NCBI GenBank assembly: GCA_020052415.1
Contig: JAGVPB010000021.1
Span: 46,935 to 110,934, forward strand
Length of the DNA stretch: 64,000 bases
Direction: 5' to 3'
DNA from: Bacteroidales bacterium
GTDB lineage: Bacteria > Bacteroidota > Bacteroidia > Bacteroidales > JAADJA01
Positions 37,201 through 43,530 of this stretch are shown here, in pieces. The notes under the pieces are model-generated. The model saw only the letters and a list, made by a program, of their open reading frames with translations. It made no database searches and was not told the DNA's origin. A program made the translations under genes and the position numbers. The number at the start of each line of letters is the position of its first letter. Within the stretch, counting starts at the first letter, position 1.

Positions 37201-38944
37201 AGGCAATTTCTATAACATTGTTTTTGCCGGAACAGGTACCATAACAGCAACAGGTTCGCTGACCATTTATGGTTATGTGATCCTCTCGAATTATTTCCAT
37301 GCAGGATCGTACATCCATTATATTTATGGAAACTGGACAAATAACGGGACATTTGTGAGAGGCACAAGCACTATGGTGTATTGCGGAACACTCCAGCAGA
37401 TTGTTGACGGCCTTTCTGAAACCGATTTCTATGGTTTTACTGTAAATAATTCTATGGGTTTATTACTTTACACAAACCTGAACGTTCATTACACTCTTAC
37501 TCTAACACTGGGTATTGTTACCACGGGAAGCTACATTGTTACTGTATTGCCGACCGGCAGCATCACCGGAGGCTCAGCGACATCATATATTCACGGAAGG
37601 CTGCGTTGCGGATATAATGCTGTTGGTTCAAGACTATTCCCTGTCGGAACGGCCCTGAATTACGGCCCGGTAACTTTAAACTATGTTACACTTTCCGGAA
37701 CCAGTCTCGTACAGGTTGAGTTTATCGAAGGTACGATTTCCGGGACCATACCAGATATCATTACCTCTGTTGCTGATCATTACTGGATCATCTCTCAGAG
37801 CGGAGGTTCTAATTTTACATTTACGGTAACATTGAATGTTCCCGGATTCACACCTATGGGTACTGTCAGGATGCTGCGGGGCAATGGAATAAACATAAAT
37901 TCCTTTGCTACCACGGTTCCCAATTACACCAATGTTGATTTATTTGACACCTATGGAGATTTTACCCTGGGAGATATCCATTGTGCTCAGCCATCAGGCC
38001 TCATCAACAGATACATAACCCTGACTTCGGCGATCCTTGATTGGGAACCCGGAGACCAGGAACAGGAATGGAATGTGGAATATGGACTTGCCGGATTTAT
38101 ACCGGGAACAGGTACACTCCTGACAAATGTAACTTCGCGGCCATTAGAGATCATAGGTTTAACTCCTCAATCCTATTATGAATTCTACGTTCAGTCTGTT
38201 TGTTCGGCTGAAGTTCTAAGCCCCTGGACAGGTCCTGAACCATTCTCTACTTTTCCAAAGCAGCTAAATGCAAAAATCTTTCTTGAAGGTCCCTACGATG
38301 AAAGCATGGATTTAATGCGAATGGACATCTCAAACGCTGGTATGATACCGCTTTCTCAGCCCTATCAGGGTTCTCCCTGGAATTATTCCGGCAATGAACA
38401 GGTTGCAACAATCCCTTCAGGGGTCGTGGACTGGATTTTACTTGAGTGGAGGGATGCTCCATCACCGGGTTCTGCAAATAGCTCAACATATATTTGGCGA
38501 AAGGCTGCTTTCCTGCTTAACAATGGATCTGTCGTGGATATGGATGGAAGCAGTTTGCCCTGGATCGGAAATCCACAACTTTCAGGCTCGCTGTATGTCA
38601 TTGTGCAGCACCGCAACCATTTGGATGTAATTGGCAATTTTGGAGCAACACTCCAGAATGAAATCTACAGCTATGACTTTTCCGATCAGCTGGTAAAAGT
38701 ATATGGAGGCAATGCTGGATATAAGCAGATAGGTACCATACCGTTGCGTTTTGGGATGATCGCAGGAGATGGTAATGCCGACGGCCAGGTACTACTGAAC
38801 CAGGATATAAATAGCGTCTGGAACCCGCAAAGCGGAATGAAAGGTTACCTGACGGGCGACTTTGATATGGACGGTCAGGTTCAGAATCAGGATAAGAATG
38901 ATACGTGGAGGCCAAACATAGGCAAAAACAGTTCAGTGCCCTGA
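31223..38944 (+). CDS. Giant surface protein with two families of long repeats and dockerin-like C-terminus
   Basis: The 2573-aa protein has an N-terminal hydrophobic signal (GFLLLMFLILVIVGNCWTQ). Residues about 40-570 hold seven repeats of about 77 aa starting EYFFDTDPGxG. A PKD domain (about 573-650) and a fibronectin type III domain (about 653-745) follow. Residues about 1053-2033 are 14 repeats of exactly 70 aa (YGNWxNNGTFVYGTSTIHF, then NFYNVVFAGTGTITATGSL, then TINNYFDAGSF), likely a beta-solenoid. A second fibronectin-like domain (about 2254-2345) precedes a C-terminal domain with two calcium-loop motifs, DGNADGQVLLNQD and GDFDMDGQVQNQD, as in dockerins. The usual PNP and KKMVV sorting motifs are absent, so the export route is unclear. 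No sign of frameshift. Likely an adhesin or scaffold; function unknown. Confidence 0.78.
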   Translation: MKNILKNQRPLPDTSPGFLLLMFLILVIVGNCWTQNLVKVEYFFDTDPGYGTGVQVDVVPPSPNLSNFNFSVNITGLNDGFHKLFVRAKDENGVWSLSNDRAFYKNTISPQLHDLTKVEYFFDTDPGTGNGTNVPFTPGPNIPNLDFSINISGLPDGFHHLYVRTKNQQGQWSLTNRRPFMKQVISVANPLVTMAEYFFDTDPGFGMGTSVPINPNGSNVILDFTVDLSALPDGFHHLYTRVKDSEGLWSLASRRPFMKQSVVAGIDPLVAIEYFIDTDPGLGQATSVPINPNTINANLDFIVDLSALPDGFHNLFVRAKDTEGKWSLTPKRSFVKQSIAPGNQQLTGIEYFFDTDPGFGMGTTIPITPAIDVTITSHIIDITALADGLHKLFIRAKDEGGVWSLTNIWGFYKKQLYSAVPNLVAAEYFFNNDPGLGGGISIPVPGNSNMADLTFVADLTSLNEGSNKLYVRIKDATGKWSHSSIHQFYRKTFSPTLPDIVYAEYFIDSDPGMGQGINIPVPNPGPNVTDLTFQVDQSQLVMGNHMLFLRTKDENSRWSLTLVDQFCHTPQADFSANNAWLGNQTTFTDLSFLTDPTTQYYWDVNGDNVTDYTYNHGFTHTYPVAGTYNARLILISPQGCPDTTIKQVSVYTCQQPTALFVSDTTENSAILHWTQANMETTWNIEYGPTGYTQGTGTPINNIQSNSYLLSGLGSNTTYDFYVQSACYEGSSSSWAGPATFTTLEGLPCGNPTYGGLIAASQTICFGTIPDPFTSVSPATGHTGILQYKWQSSADNLAFNDIPFSNSESYSYNGALSATTWFRRLARVTCMPDWTGAASSDTIQVSIDARDRYRTKISGDWDNPATWEYFNGTQWVDAVDYPSSVYITCPNPLATVQNGHTINVGTAVEFGNVIVDEGGILEVQNDITLGIISGDTLTVNGTLIMHTTAVVNGAGHFWINTGGTIHIGAVAGINVSTATGNIQVSGSRIYSSGAHYIYIGTANQLTGDALIQNTPGNITINAPGFTVTLSQTIAISGNIHIVQGTLDVNNYNITLGGNWTNDGIFLPGTATVYFSCTVNVYISVSNFYNVVFSGSDTITAAGSLTVYGDLTINNYFSAGSFTHYVYGNWVNNGIFVYGTSTIQFMGTGNYFISISNFYNIIFAGTGTYTATGSLTIYGYITINNYFDAGAFTHYVYGNWTNNGTFVYGTSTIQFVGTGNIYIGVSNFYNVVFACSGTVIASGQLIFFGNVTINNYFDAGSFVHYIYGNWINNGTFIYGTSTINFVGTGTVYIGASTFFNIIFSGTGTYLANGSITIYGDITIITNFYAGSYTISVYGNWVNNGLFDYGTSTVEFIGSGNVTITQNDFYNVIFGGTGIFIATGSVNFYGNVTINSTFDAGSFVHYVYGNWIVNGVFVYGTSTIYFAGTTNIYVGVSNFYNVVFAGTGTITATGSLTIYGDITINNYFDAGSFSHYIYGNWINNGVFVYGTSTINFVGTGNIFISVNNFYSVVFDGTGTVTATGSITFYGDVTINNYFDATIFTHYVYGSWTVNGTFVYGTSTIHFLGSGNIFIGISNFYNIIFAGTGTITATGSLTFYGNVTINNYFDAGSFAHYVYGNWINNGTFVYGTSTIYFSATVNIYINTNEFYHVVFVGTGNYIATGSITFYGDVTINNYFDAGSFTHYVYGNWTVNGVFVYGTSTIHFMGTGISFVNAGNFYHVIFGGTGTVTATGSLTIYGNVTITGNFGGGSYIHYIYGNWINSGTFVYGTSTIHFLGSTNILIGESDFYHILFAGSGTITATGSLSVYGELIINTYFDAGSYEHYVYGNWYNYGIFVYGTSTIHFVGTGNIFLNPEEFYHVVFGGTGTVTATGTLIFHGNVTINNNFNAGSYVHYVYGNWTNNGTFIYGTSTIHFVGTGSILVGASNFYHIMFACSGTVVATGTLYIYGDVTITNHFDADTYDHYVYGNWYNNGTFVYGNSTIHFVGSGNINIGAGNFYNIVFAGTGTITATGSLTIYGYVILSNYFHAGSYIHYIYGNWTNNGTFVRGTSTMVYCGTLQQIVDGLSETDFYGFTVNNSMGLLLYTNLNVHYTLTLTLGIVTTGSYIVTVLPTGSITGGSATSYIHGRLRCGYNAVGSRLFPVGTALNYGPVTLNYVTLSGTSLVQVEFIEGTISGTIPDIITSVADHYWIISQSGGSNFTFTVTLNVPGFTPMGTVRMLRGNGININSFATTVPNYTNVDLFDTYGDFTLGDIHCAQPSGLINRYITLTSAILDWEPGDQEQEWNVEYGLAGFIPGTGTLLTNVTSRPLEIIGLTPQSYYEFYVQSVCSAEVLSPWTGPEPFSTFPKQLNAKIFLEGPYDESMDLMRMDISNAGMIPLSQPYQGSPWNYSGNEQVATIPSGVVDWILLEWRDAPSPGSANSSTYIWRKAAFLLNNGSVVDMDGSSLPWIGNPQLSGSLYVIVQHRNHLDVIGNFGATLQNEIYSYDFSDQLVKVYGGNAGYKQIGTIPLRFGMIAGDGNADGQVLLNQDINSVWNPQSGMKGYLTGDFDMDGQVQNQDKNDTWRPNIGKNSSVP
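31338..32920 (+). repeat. Seven tandem EYFFDTDPG repeats (about 231-234 bp each)
   Basis: Within the giant gene, the motif EYF[FI]xxDPGxG recurs seven times at intervals of 231-234 bp. Each copy is followed by DGxHxLxVRxKDxxGxWSL. Copies differ by small indels, unlike the downstream 210-bp array. Confidence 0.85.
34381..37320 (+). repeat. Fourteen in-register 210-bp coding repeats
   Basis: The codons for G-N-W (first copy LGGNW, others YGNW or YGSW) recur at 34381, 34591, 34801, 35011, 35221, 35431, 35641, 35851, 36061, 36271, 36481, 36691, 36901, 37111 and 37321. Every step is exactly 210 bp. Units differ by many substitutions, mostly synonymous or conservative, but no indel is present. Confidence 0.95.
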
Positions 38945-38951
38945 TCCACGC

Positions 38952-38990
38952 GAGGAAATTTATATGAATTTATTTTATAAATCTCCTCTT
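38952..38990. terminator. Imperfect bidirectional hairpin between convergent genes
   Basis: GAGGAAATTTATA pairs with TATAAATCTCCTC with one bulge. It overlaps the stop of the thiolase gene and serves the convergent ends of the giant gene (plus) and the thiolase operon (minus). Confidence 0.5.
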
Positions 38991-40225
38991 TTATAAATAA
39001 TAGCTACCACAGTCACATCATCCCCGCCCATGTTGATGGTCATTCCGTATGGGCGATCAGAAGGAATGTTAATCTGGGCTGCACCGGCCTTACCGGTGAG
39101 TTGTTCCCAAATTGTTACTGCCTGGTGAACTCCGGTTCCTCCGGTCGGGTGTCCCCAGCCGATAAGACCTCCGGTCGTATTGATCGGGATTTTCCCGTCA
39201 CGGGCTGTGTTTTTATCGGCAACAAATTGAGCACCTTTTCCGGGTTCTGCAAATCCTAATGCTTCGGTCGAAAGGATTCCTGCAATGGAAAAACAATCAT
39301 GAACCTCAATGGTTGCCAGGTCATTAATTGTAATGCCCGCCATTTCAAGAGCATTATGGGCAGCTTTTTTAATCGTAGTCAGTTCGGTTTTATCGGGAGG
39401 TTCCTTAGTAATATTCCGTTCAACCTGGCCATAACCTACAACCTCGACAGCTTCATTCTTCGGTATGCCACATCTTTTCAACCCTTCTTCCGACATAATG
39501 GCTATTGCAGAAGCACCGTCTGAAACCTTCGAACAATCAAGTACATTCAGGCTGTCAACAAATGATTTTCCGTTTGGAATCATCCCGTCATAAAGAGCGC
39601 CCAGGTCGGCTGCTTTATTTTCATATTCCTGGGCTGTGGGACAAAGTCTTGCATTTTCCATGGCATTTATGAACCATTGCCTCATGCCTTTCCGTGCATA
39701 TTCCATTCCGTATTTATCATAATAAGCCTTTGCCCTGTCGCTGAACTGCCCTGGGAAAAAGTAGGCATGGCCGTTTTTCCTGTTTTTGAACCAGCCTGCT
39801 CCTGCAAGAACATCAGCGCCATAGATGGCTTTCATGGTATTTTGAACCTCAACACCGACCGTAAGAACTACTTCGGCTGTTTCAGCCAGAACCGATTTCA
39901 TACCGCTCATCAGGGCCAGCGCCCCGGAAGCGCATGCGCCCTCAGTTCGGGTGCATGGTTTCCACTGCAATTCCTCATCAATGTAAGGAATAAAACCAGC
40001 AAGATGTCCTTGTTTGTTAAAACGGGCTGCCATGAAATTTCCGATCGCGCCTTCATCCACATTTTTAGCTCCGCCGATTTGCTTAAGCGTTCCCTGCCCG
40101 GCTTCTTTAATGTAATGTTCGAGTCCGGGACGTTCCTTTTTCGGATTAAATTCCTTGCGGCCGGTTCCCATAGAAACGGTATTGTAACCGGCGGTCATAT
40201 ATATTTTTCGTCTTAGTTTGCTCAT
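38975..40225 (-). CDS. Thiolase family protein (acetyl-CoA C-acyltransferase, SCP-x-like)
   Basis: The 416-aa protein carries the thiolase signature: nucleophilic C98 in TEGACASGALAL, the HDCF motif at 309-312, and G358-H-P-T-G-G-T. The H359 and C311 region would complete the active site. The usual second C-terminal cysteine motif (CxGGG) of acetoacetyl-CoA thiolases is replaced by NMGGDDVTV, and HDCF replaces NEAF. Both point to the SCP2/SCP-x thiolase branch rather than the classical AtoB/PhaA type. It is the last gene of a three-gene minus-strand operon with a 20-bp gap. It probably cleaves 3-ketoacyl-CoA (degradation) or condenses acyl-CoAs; direction cannot be told. Cytoplasmic. Confidence 0.85.
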   Translation of the reverse strand: MSKLRRKIYMTAGYNTVSMGTGRKEFNPKKERPGLEHYIKEAGQGTLKQIGGAKNVDEGAIGNFMAARFNKQGHLAGFIPYIDEELQWKPCTRTEGACASGALALMSGMKSVLAETAEVVLTVGVEVQNTMKAIYGADVLAGAGWFKNRKNGHAYFFPGQFSDRAKAYYDKYGMEYARKGMRQWFINAMENARLCPTAQEYENKAADLGALYDGMIPNGKSFVDSLNVLDCSKVSDGASAIAIMSEEGLKRCGIPKNEAVEVVGYGQVERNITKEPPDKTELTTIKKAAHNALEMAGITINDLATIEVHDCFSIAGILSTEALGFAEPGKGAQFVADKNTARDGKIPINTTGGLIGWGHPTGGTGVHQAVTIWEQLTGKAGAAQINIPSDRPYGMTINMGGDDVTVVAIIYKRGDL

Positions 40226-40245
40226 AAACTTTTCATTTTAATTTA

Positions 40246-41589
40246 TTAACTCAAATATTCATTGACAGGTCCATACGCATGAAAGAACCCCGTCAGCATA
40301 ACTGTATTAACATCTTCCTTATTATTTGCTACTTTATCAATAACCAGTTTATTACCTATTTCATTGGAACGGGCATGATATTTCCTTGCTATTTCTGTAC
40401 CCGTGGTTTTTCCAGATTTAAGTTCCTTGAAATAATTTATCAGCATGGATTCTTTTTTATCCTTACTGAAGTTGACAACCTTCCAGGGTTTCCATGAATC
40501 AGGCAATGGGCCAAGCTTTTCATCGCATTTCACCTGGAACTCCGATATTTGTTTGTATCCCTTCGAATCAGGATCATAAACAGCAACAGGTTTATTTTTT
40601 TCGTATTTCAGAAATCCGTCTTTTTGCGAACCATCGGAGCGCTGCCCTCCTTTAACTCCCAGGCTCATCATTTTGTCGAGCAGATCGCTGTGTAGGTCTT
40701 CATTCTTTAGGTAGGGATTCATGACCTTCATTATAAACTGCACGACCTCAATTCCGACATAATCAATTAACTGGAATATGCCCATAGGCCGAATGAGAAA
40801 ATCCTGCGAAACTTTATTCAACATATAAACCGCTTCAACAAAAGGAACTTCCTTTGTCAGCCTTTCAGCTTCATGAATACCGTGCAGCGCATCCCGCATG
40901 AAATGTCCGTTACCGATAAATCCGGCAAAGTCATTGGAAGGGACAAGAACTTTTTTCAGCCTCTTTGCATAGGTTTTTGCAAATTCCACCATTTCTGCCG
41001 GATTCTTCGGGGTAGTGATAAGCTCCACCAGCCTTTGAACAGCAGGCGGATTGTAAAAATGAAAACCCAGAATTCTTCCATCAAGATTAGCAGCCTCATC
41101 AAGTACATGGATCGGAATCGAAGATGTGTTCGAGAAAAACCAGGGACTTGTGGGATTATTTTCATTGATCTGTGATAGCAATTTCTTCTTCAGATCGAGA
41201 TTTTCAATTACCGCTTCAAAGATAATTGTCGAATTATAAGCCGCTTCAACTGTGGTGACCGGCCTGACAATATTCATTACATCAAAAACATATTCCCTGA
41301 TTATGTCTTCATTCTCAATCAGGTCAGTCCTGTCACGGTAAATTTGGCGCAGGGCAACCGTTTTCTTTTCAGCTAATTTTAAAACCTGGTCTTTCAGGTA
41401 TTTCATAAGGCCCGCTAATCCTTCCTGAGAAACATCCATCGCATTAAGGCAAAAAGTTTTTCCTTTGTTTTCGGGCTTCAGACTCAGGTCAGCCATTTCT
41501 GCTGCGGTGAGCAGCAGAATTCCGCTTCCCATTTTACCGGCAGCTCCCAGCACTGTTACATTCTGCAATTTTTCGTCGTAAATTATCAT
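40246..41589 (-). CDS. 3-hydroxyacyl-CoA dehydrogenase
   Basis: The 447-aa protein has an N-terminal Rossmann fold (VTVLGAAGKMGSG; GxxGxxG at 15-21). The catalytic segment has SNTSS at 153-157 and H177 in GFHFYNPPAVQRLVEL, followed by the helical C-terminal dimerisation domain (about 205-330). It oxidises 3-hydroxyacyl-CoA to 3-ketoacyl-CoA with NAD+. It is longer than the usual 280-300-aa Hbd form. An insertion at about 40-105 (KGKTFCLNAMDVSQEGL to EDIIREYVFD) and a C-terminal extension of about 100 residues account for this. The gene lies between crotonase (38 bp upstream) and thiolase (20 bp downstream), so the three encode successive steps of a beta-oxidation-like spiral. Confidence 0.85.
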   Translation of the reverse strand: MIIYDEKLQNVTVLGAAGKMGSGILLLTAAEMADLSLKPENKGKTFCLNAMDVSQEGLAGLMKYLKDQVLKLAEKKTVALRQIYRDRTDLIENEDIIREYVFDVMNIVRPVTTVEAAYNSTIIFEAVIENLDLKKKLLSQINENNPTSPWFFSNTSSIPIHVLDEAANLDGRILGFHFYNPPAVQRLVELITTPKNPAEMVEFAKTYAKRLKKVLVPSNDFAGFIGNGHFMRDALHGIHEAERLTKEVPFVEAVYMLNKVSQDFLIRPMGIFQLIDYVGIEVVQFIMKVMNPYLKNEDLHSDLLDKMMSLGVKGGQRSDGSQKDGFLKYEKNKPVAVYDPDSKGYKQISEFQVKCDEKLGPLPDSWKPWKVVNFSKDKKESMLINYFKELKSGKTTGTEIARKYHARSNEIGNKLVIDKVANNKEDVNTVMLTGFFHAYGPVNEYLS

Positions 41590-41627
41590 ACTTATTTTGT
41601 TTTAAACTTTTTTCAAATTGTTATTTT

Positions 41628-42404
41628 CTATTTCCAAATCGGTTTTCTTTTTTCAAGAAATGCTTTCATTCCTTCTTCGCCTTCGCTTCCTTTGCCGAAT
41701 AAACTGCCAAATTCCTCCGACTCCAACTCACATCCCTTGTTGAATTTTTTTAATAAGCCTTTTCGGGTCACTTTTTTTACCTTCATAACAGCTTGCGGTC
41801 CCTTGGTCAGGATATTATTGGCCATTTTCATCACTTCTTCCATAAGTTGTTCGGGCTCTACAACTTTTTGAACCAGTCCAATCCGTAAGGCTTCCTCTGA
41901 ACCTATCATATCAGCAGTCATTAATAAATACAATGCATTACCAAGTCCGGTTAAGCGGGATAATCGTTGTGTTGCGGCATAACCGGGGATTAAGCCAAGA
42001 TTTACCTCAGGCTGGCCGAATTTAGCTTTTGTACTGGCAATCCTGAAATCGCACGCCATTGCAAGTTCGAGTCCTCCGCCCAAGGCAAAACCATTGATTG
42101 CAGCAATGACCGGTATATCCATTTTCTCCAGGCTTCTGAAAGTATTTTGGCCGACCCTGGAAAAAACAAAACCCTCTTTAGGAGATTTATTAACCATCTC
42201 AGCAATATCTGCTCCCGCTACAAATGCTTTTCCGGCACCAGTAATGATCATTATTTTAACATCTTTATTTTTGGAAATATTGGAAATTACACTGTCCATT
42301 TCCTCGAAGAACTTTGTATTTAATGCATTTAAGGCTTCTGTACGATTGATCGTTACCAATGCAATGCCCTCATTAATCTGAACATTAAGAATAGAATATT
42401 TCAT
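41628..42404 (-). CDS. Enoyl-CoA hydratase (crotonase family)
   Basis: The 258-aa protein is full length for the family. The oxyanion-hole segment AFVAGADIAEM (60-70) and NGFALGGGLELAMACDFRIA (from 104) are present. Both glutamates that define hydratase activity, E113 and E133 (QPEVNLGLIPG), are kept, which favours true hydration of crotonyl-CoA or longer enoyl-CoAs over other crotonase-fold reactions. It is the first gene of the minus-strand operon leading to the dehydrogenase and thiolase. A TATATTTG promoter element is upstream. No acyl-CoA dehydrogenase or electron-transfer flavoprotein gene is in the window, so the pathway context is incomplete. Confidence 0.88.
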   Translation of the reverse strand: MKYSILNVQINEGIALVTINRTEALNALNTKFFEEMDSVISNISKNKDVKIMIITGAGKAFVAGADIAEMVNKSPKEGFVFSRVGQNTFRSLEKMDIPVIAAINGFALGGGLELAMACDFRIASTKAKFGQPEVNLGLIPGYAATQRLSRLTGLGNALYLLMTADMIGSEEALRIGLVQKVVEPEQLMEEVMKMANNILTKGPQAVMKVKKVTRKGLLKKFNKGCELESEEFGSLFGKGSEGEEGMKAFLEKRKPIWK

Positions 42405-42443
42405 AAATTTTTATTTGAATTTTACCCCTGTTTTTATAGTTTT

Positions 42444-42451
42444 CAAATATA
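42444..42451 (-). promoter_or_regulatory. -7 element for the crotonase operon
   Basis: On the minus strand TATATTTG is an exact TAnnTTTG match, 39 bp before the ATG. No clear -33 TTTG at standard spacing. Confidence 0.45.
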
Positions 42452-42525
42452 GATATTTTTGTCATAGGTGGTAAAAGCTAAAAAAATTTTTGAATATAAA
42501 TGTATTGAGAAAGTATTTCTGTACT

Positions 42526-42558
42526 AAAAAAAATGCCCTTGATTTCAGGGCATTTTTT
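42526..42558. terminator. Bidirectional terminator
   Basis: AATGCCCT pairs with AGGGCATT around TGATTTC, flanked by A-run and T-run. On the minus strand it lies just downstream of the small membrane-protein ORF at 42597. Confidence 0.75.
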
Positions 42559-42596
42559 ACTTAATGAAGAAGACTTTTATTTGGAGTTAAGCAGTT

Positions 42597-42782
42597 TTAT
42601 TGAGGTATTAATGTATGTTTTATAACATTTTCAGCTGCAACAAGTAAGACAAAAAATACGATAACTAAAATCAACAGAATAAAATGCGGATCTACTTTAG
42701 TTAAGGGCAACTTTAAATTGTTCAGCAATTTGTTTTTAATCATTTTCATAATAACAGCATTTTTCAGAAATTCTTTTATCAA
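42597..42782 (-). CDS. Possible small single-pass membrane protein
   Basis: This reading frame gives 61 aa, or 50 aa if it starts at the ATG at 42749 (MKMIKNKLLNNLKLP). A single strongly hydrophobic helix (FILLILVIVFFVLLVAAENVI) dominates the second half, preceded by a basic N-terminus. This suggests an inner-membrane peptide with its N-terminus inside. Support for expression: a good terminator lies about 40 bp downstream on the same strand, and no other gene would use it in that direction. Against: no recognised homolog, no ribosome-binding site, and hydrophobic ORFs arise easily in AT-rich DNA. The sequence upstream holds an inverted repeat of CATCTTTGAT / ATCAAAGATG type around 42780-42802. 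Confidence 0.4.
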   Translation of the reverse strand: MIKEFLKNAVIMKMIKNKLLNNLKLPLTKVDPHFILLILVIVFFVLLVAAENVIKHTLIPQ

Positions 42783-42966
42783 AGATGGAGAATCATCTTT
42801 GATGGTTGCGTTGTGAAATTTTATTTTCTAAAATAAAAAATTCAGTGCTGATACAAACGCAACGCTTTTTTGTAAATATTCATCTATAAAATAATCTTGA
42901 AAGCTTGTGTGCAATATTTTTTGTACATTAGTGGTTTTACTGTGATTTCAATTTTAGGTAAAACCG

Positions 42967-43530
42967 GTGGAAACAAGCGAACTTGATGATATTGTAAAAG
43001 GTTGTATTTCAGGGAACAGAAAATCCCAGGAAAGGCTTTTTAATCTTTTTTCAGGTGAAATGTTCGGAGTTTGTTTGTATTATTCGAAAGATTATACAGA
43101 AGCTGAGGATACATTGCATGAGGGTTTTATGAAGGTTTTTCGAAAGATTGATCAATTTGAATTTAAAGGTTCTTTGGCAGGCTGGATCAGAAAGGTTATG
43201 GTTAATACAGCACTTGAAAAATTCAGAAAGCAACACCAATTGTATGCTCTGGGTGATGATTATGAGAACAGTGCAGATATTGATCCGGTAAATGTAATCA
43301 GTGACCTTTCTGCAAGTGATTTGATAAACCTGATCAGGGAATTATCCCCGAAATACAGAATGGTTTTTAATCTTTATGCAATCGAAGGATATTCTCATAA
43401 AGAAATCAGTGAGATGCTGGGAATTTCTGAAGGTACGTCTAAATCGAACCTGGCGCGTGCACGGTATGTTTTACAAAATAAAGTGAAAAAGCATTTCTAT
43501 AGTTCTGTTTCTATTAAGGATATAAAATGA
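42967..43530 (+). CDS. RNA polymerase ECF sigma factor (sigma-70 family)
   Basis: The 187-aa protein starts at GTG (METSELDDIVKGC). Region 2 is visible as RLFNLFSGEMFGVCLYYSKD, then AEDTLHEGFMKVFRKIDQF with the FKGSLAGWIRKVMVN segment. Region 4 follows (about 120-170; LSPKYRMVFNLYAIEGYSHKEI, then LGISEGTSKSNLARAR), a helix-turn-helix for the -35 element. The stop codon overlaps the start of the next gene by 4 bp (ATGA), so the two are translationally coupled. The downstream product has a short cytoplasmic domain, one membrane helix and an outer-membrane barrel and is the likely anti-sigma partner. The regulon is unknown; the two barrel genes on the opposite strand are candidates only by proximity. 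Confidence 0.9.
   Translation: METSELDDIVKGCISGNRKSQERLFNLFSGEMFGVCLYYSKDYTEAEDTLHEGFMKVFRKIDQFEFKGSLAGWIRKVMVNTALEKFRKQHQLYALGDDYENSADIDPVNVISDLSASDLINLIRELSPKYRMVFNLYAIEGYSHKEISEMLGISEGTSKSNLARARYVLQNKVKKHFYSSVSIKDIK

Noticed and set aside
34381..37320. CRISPR-like or other non-coding repeat array
   Set aside because: The 210-bp units are in frame, diverged mainly at third positions, and form one continuous protein; there are no spacers.
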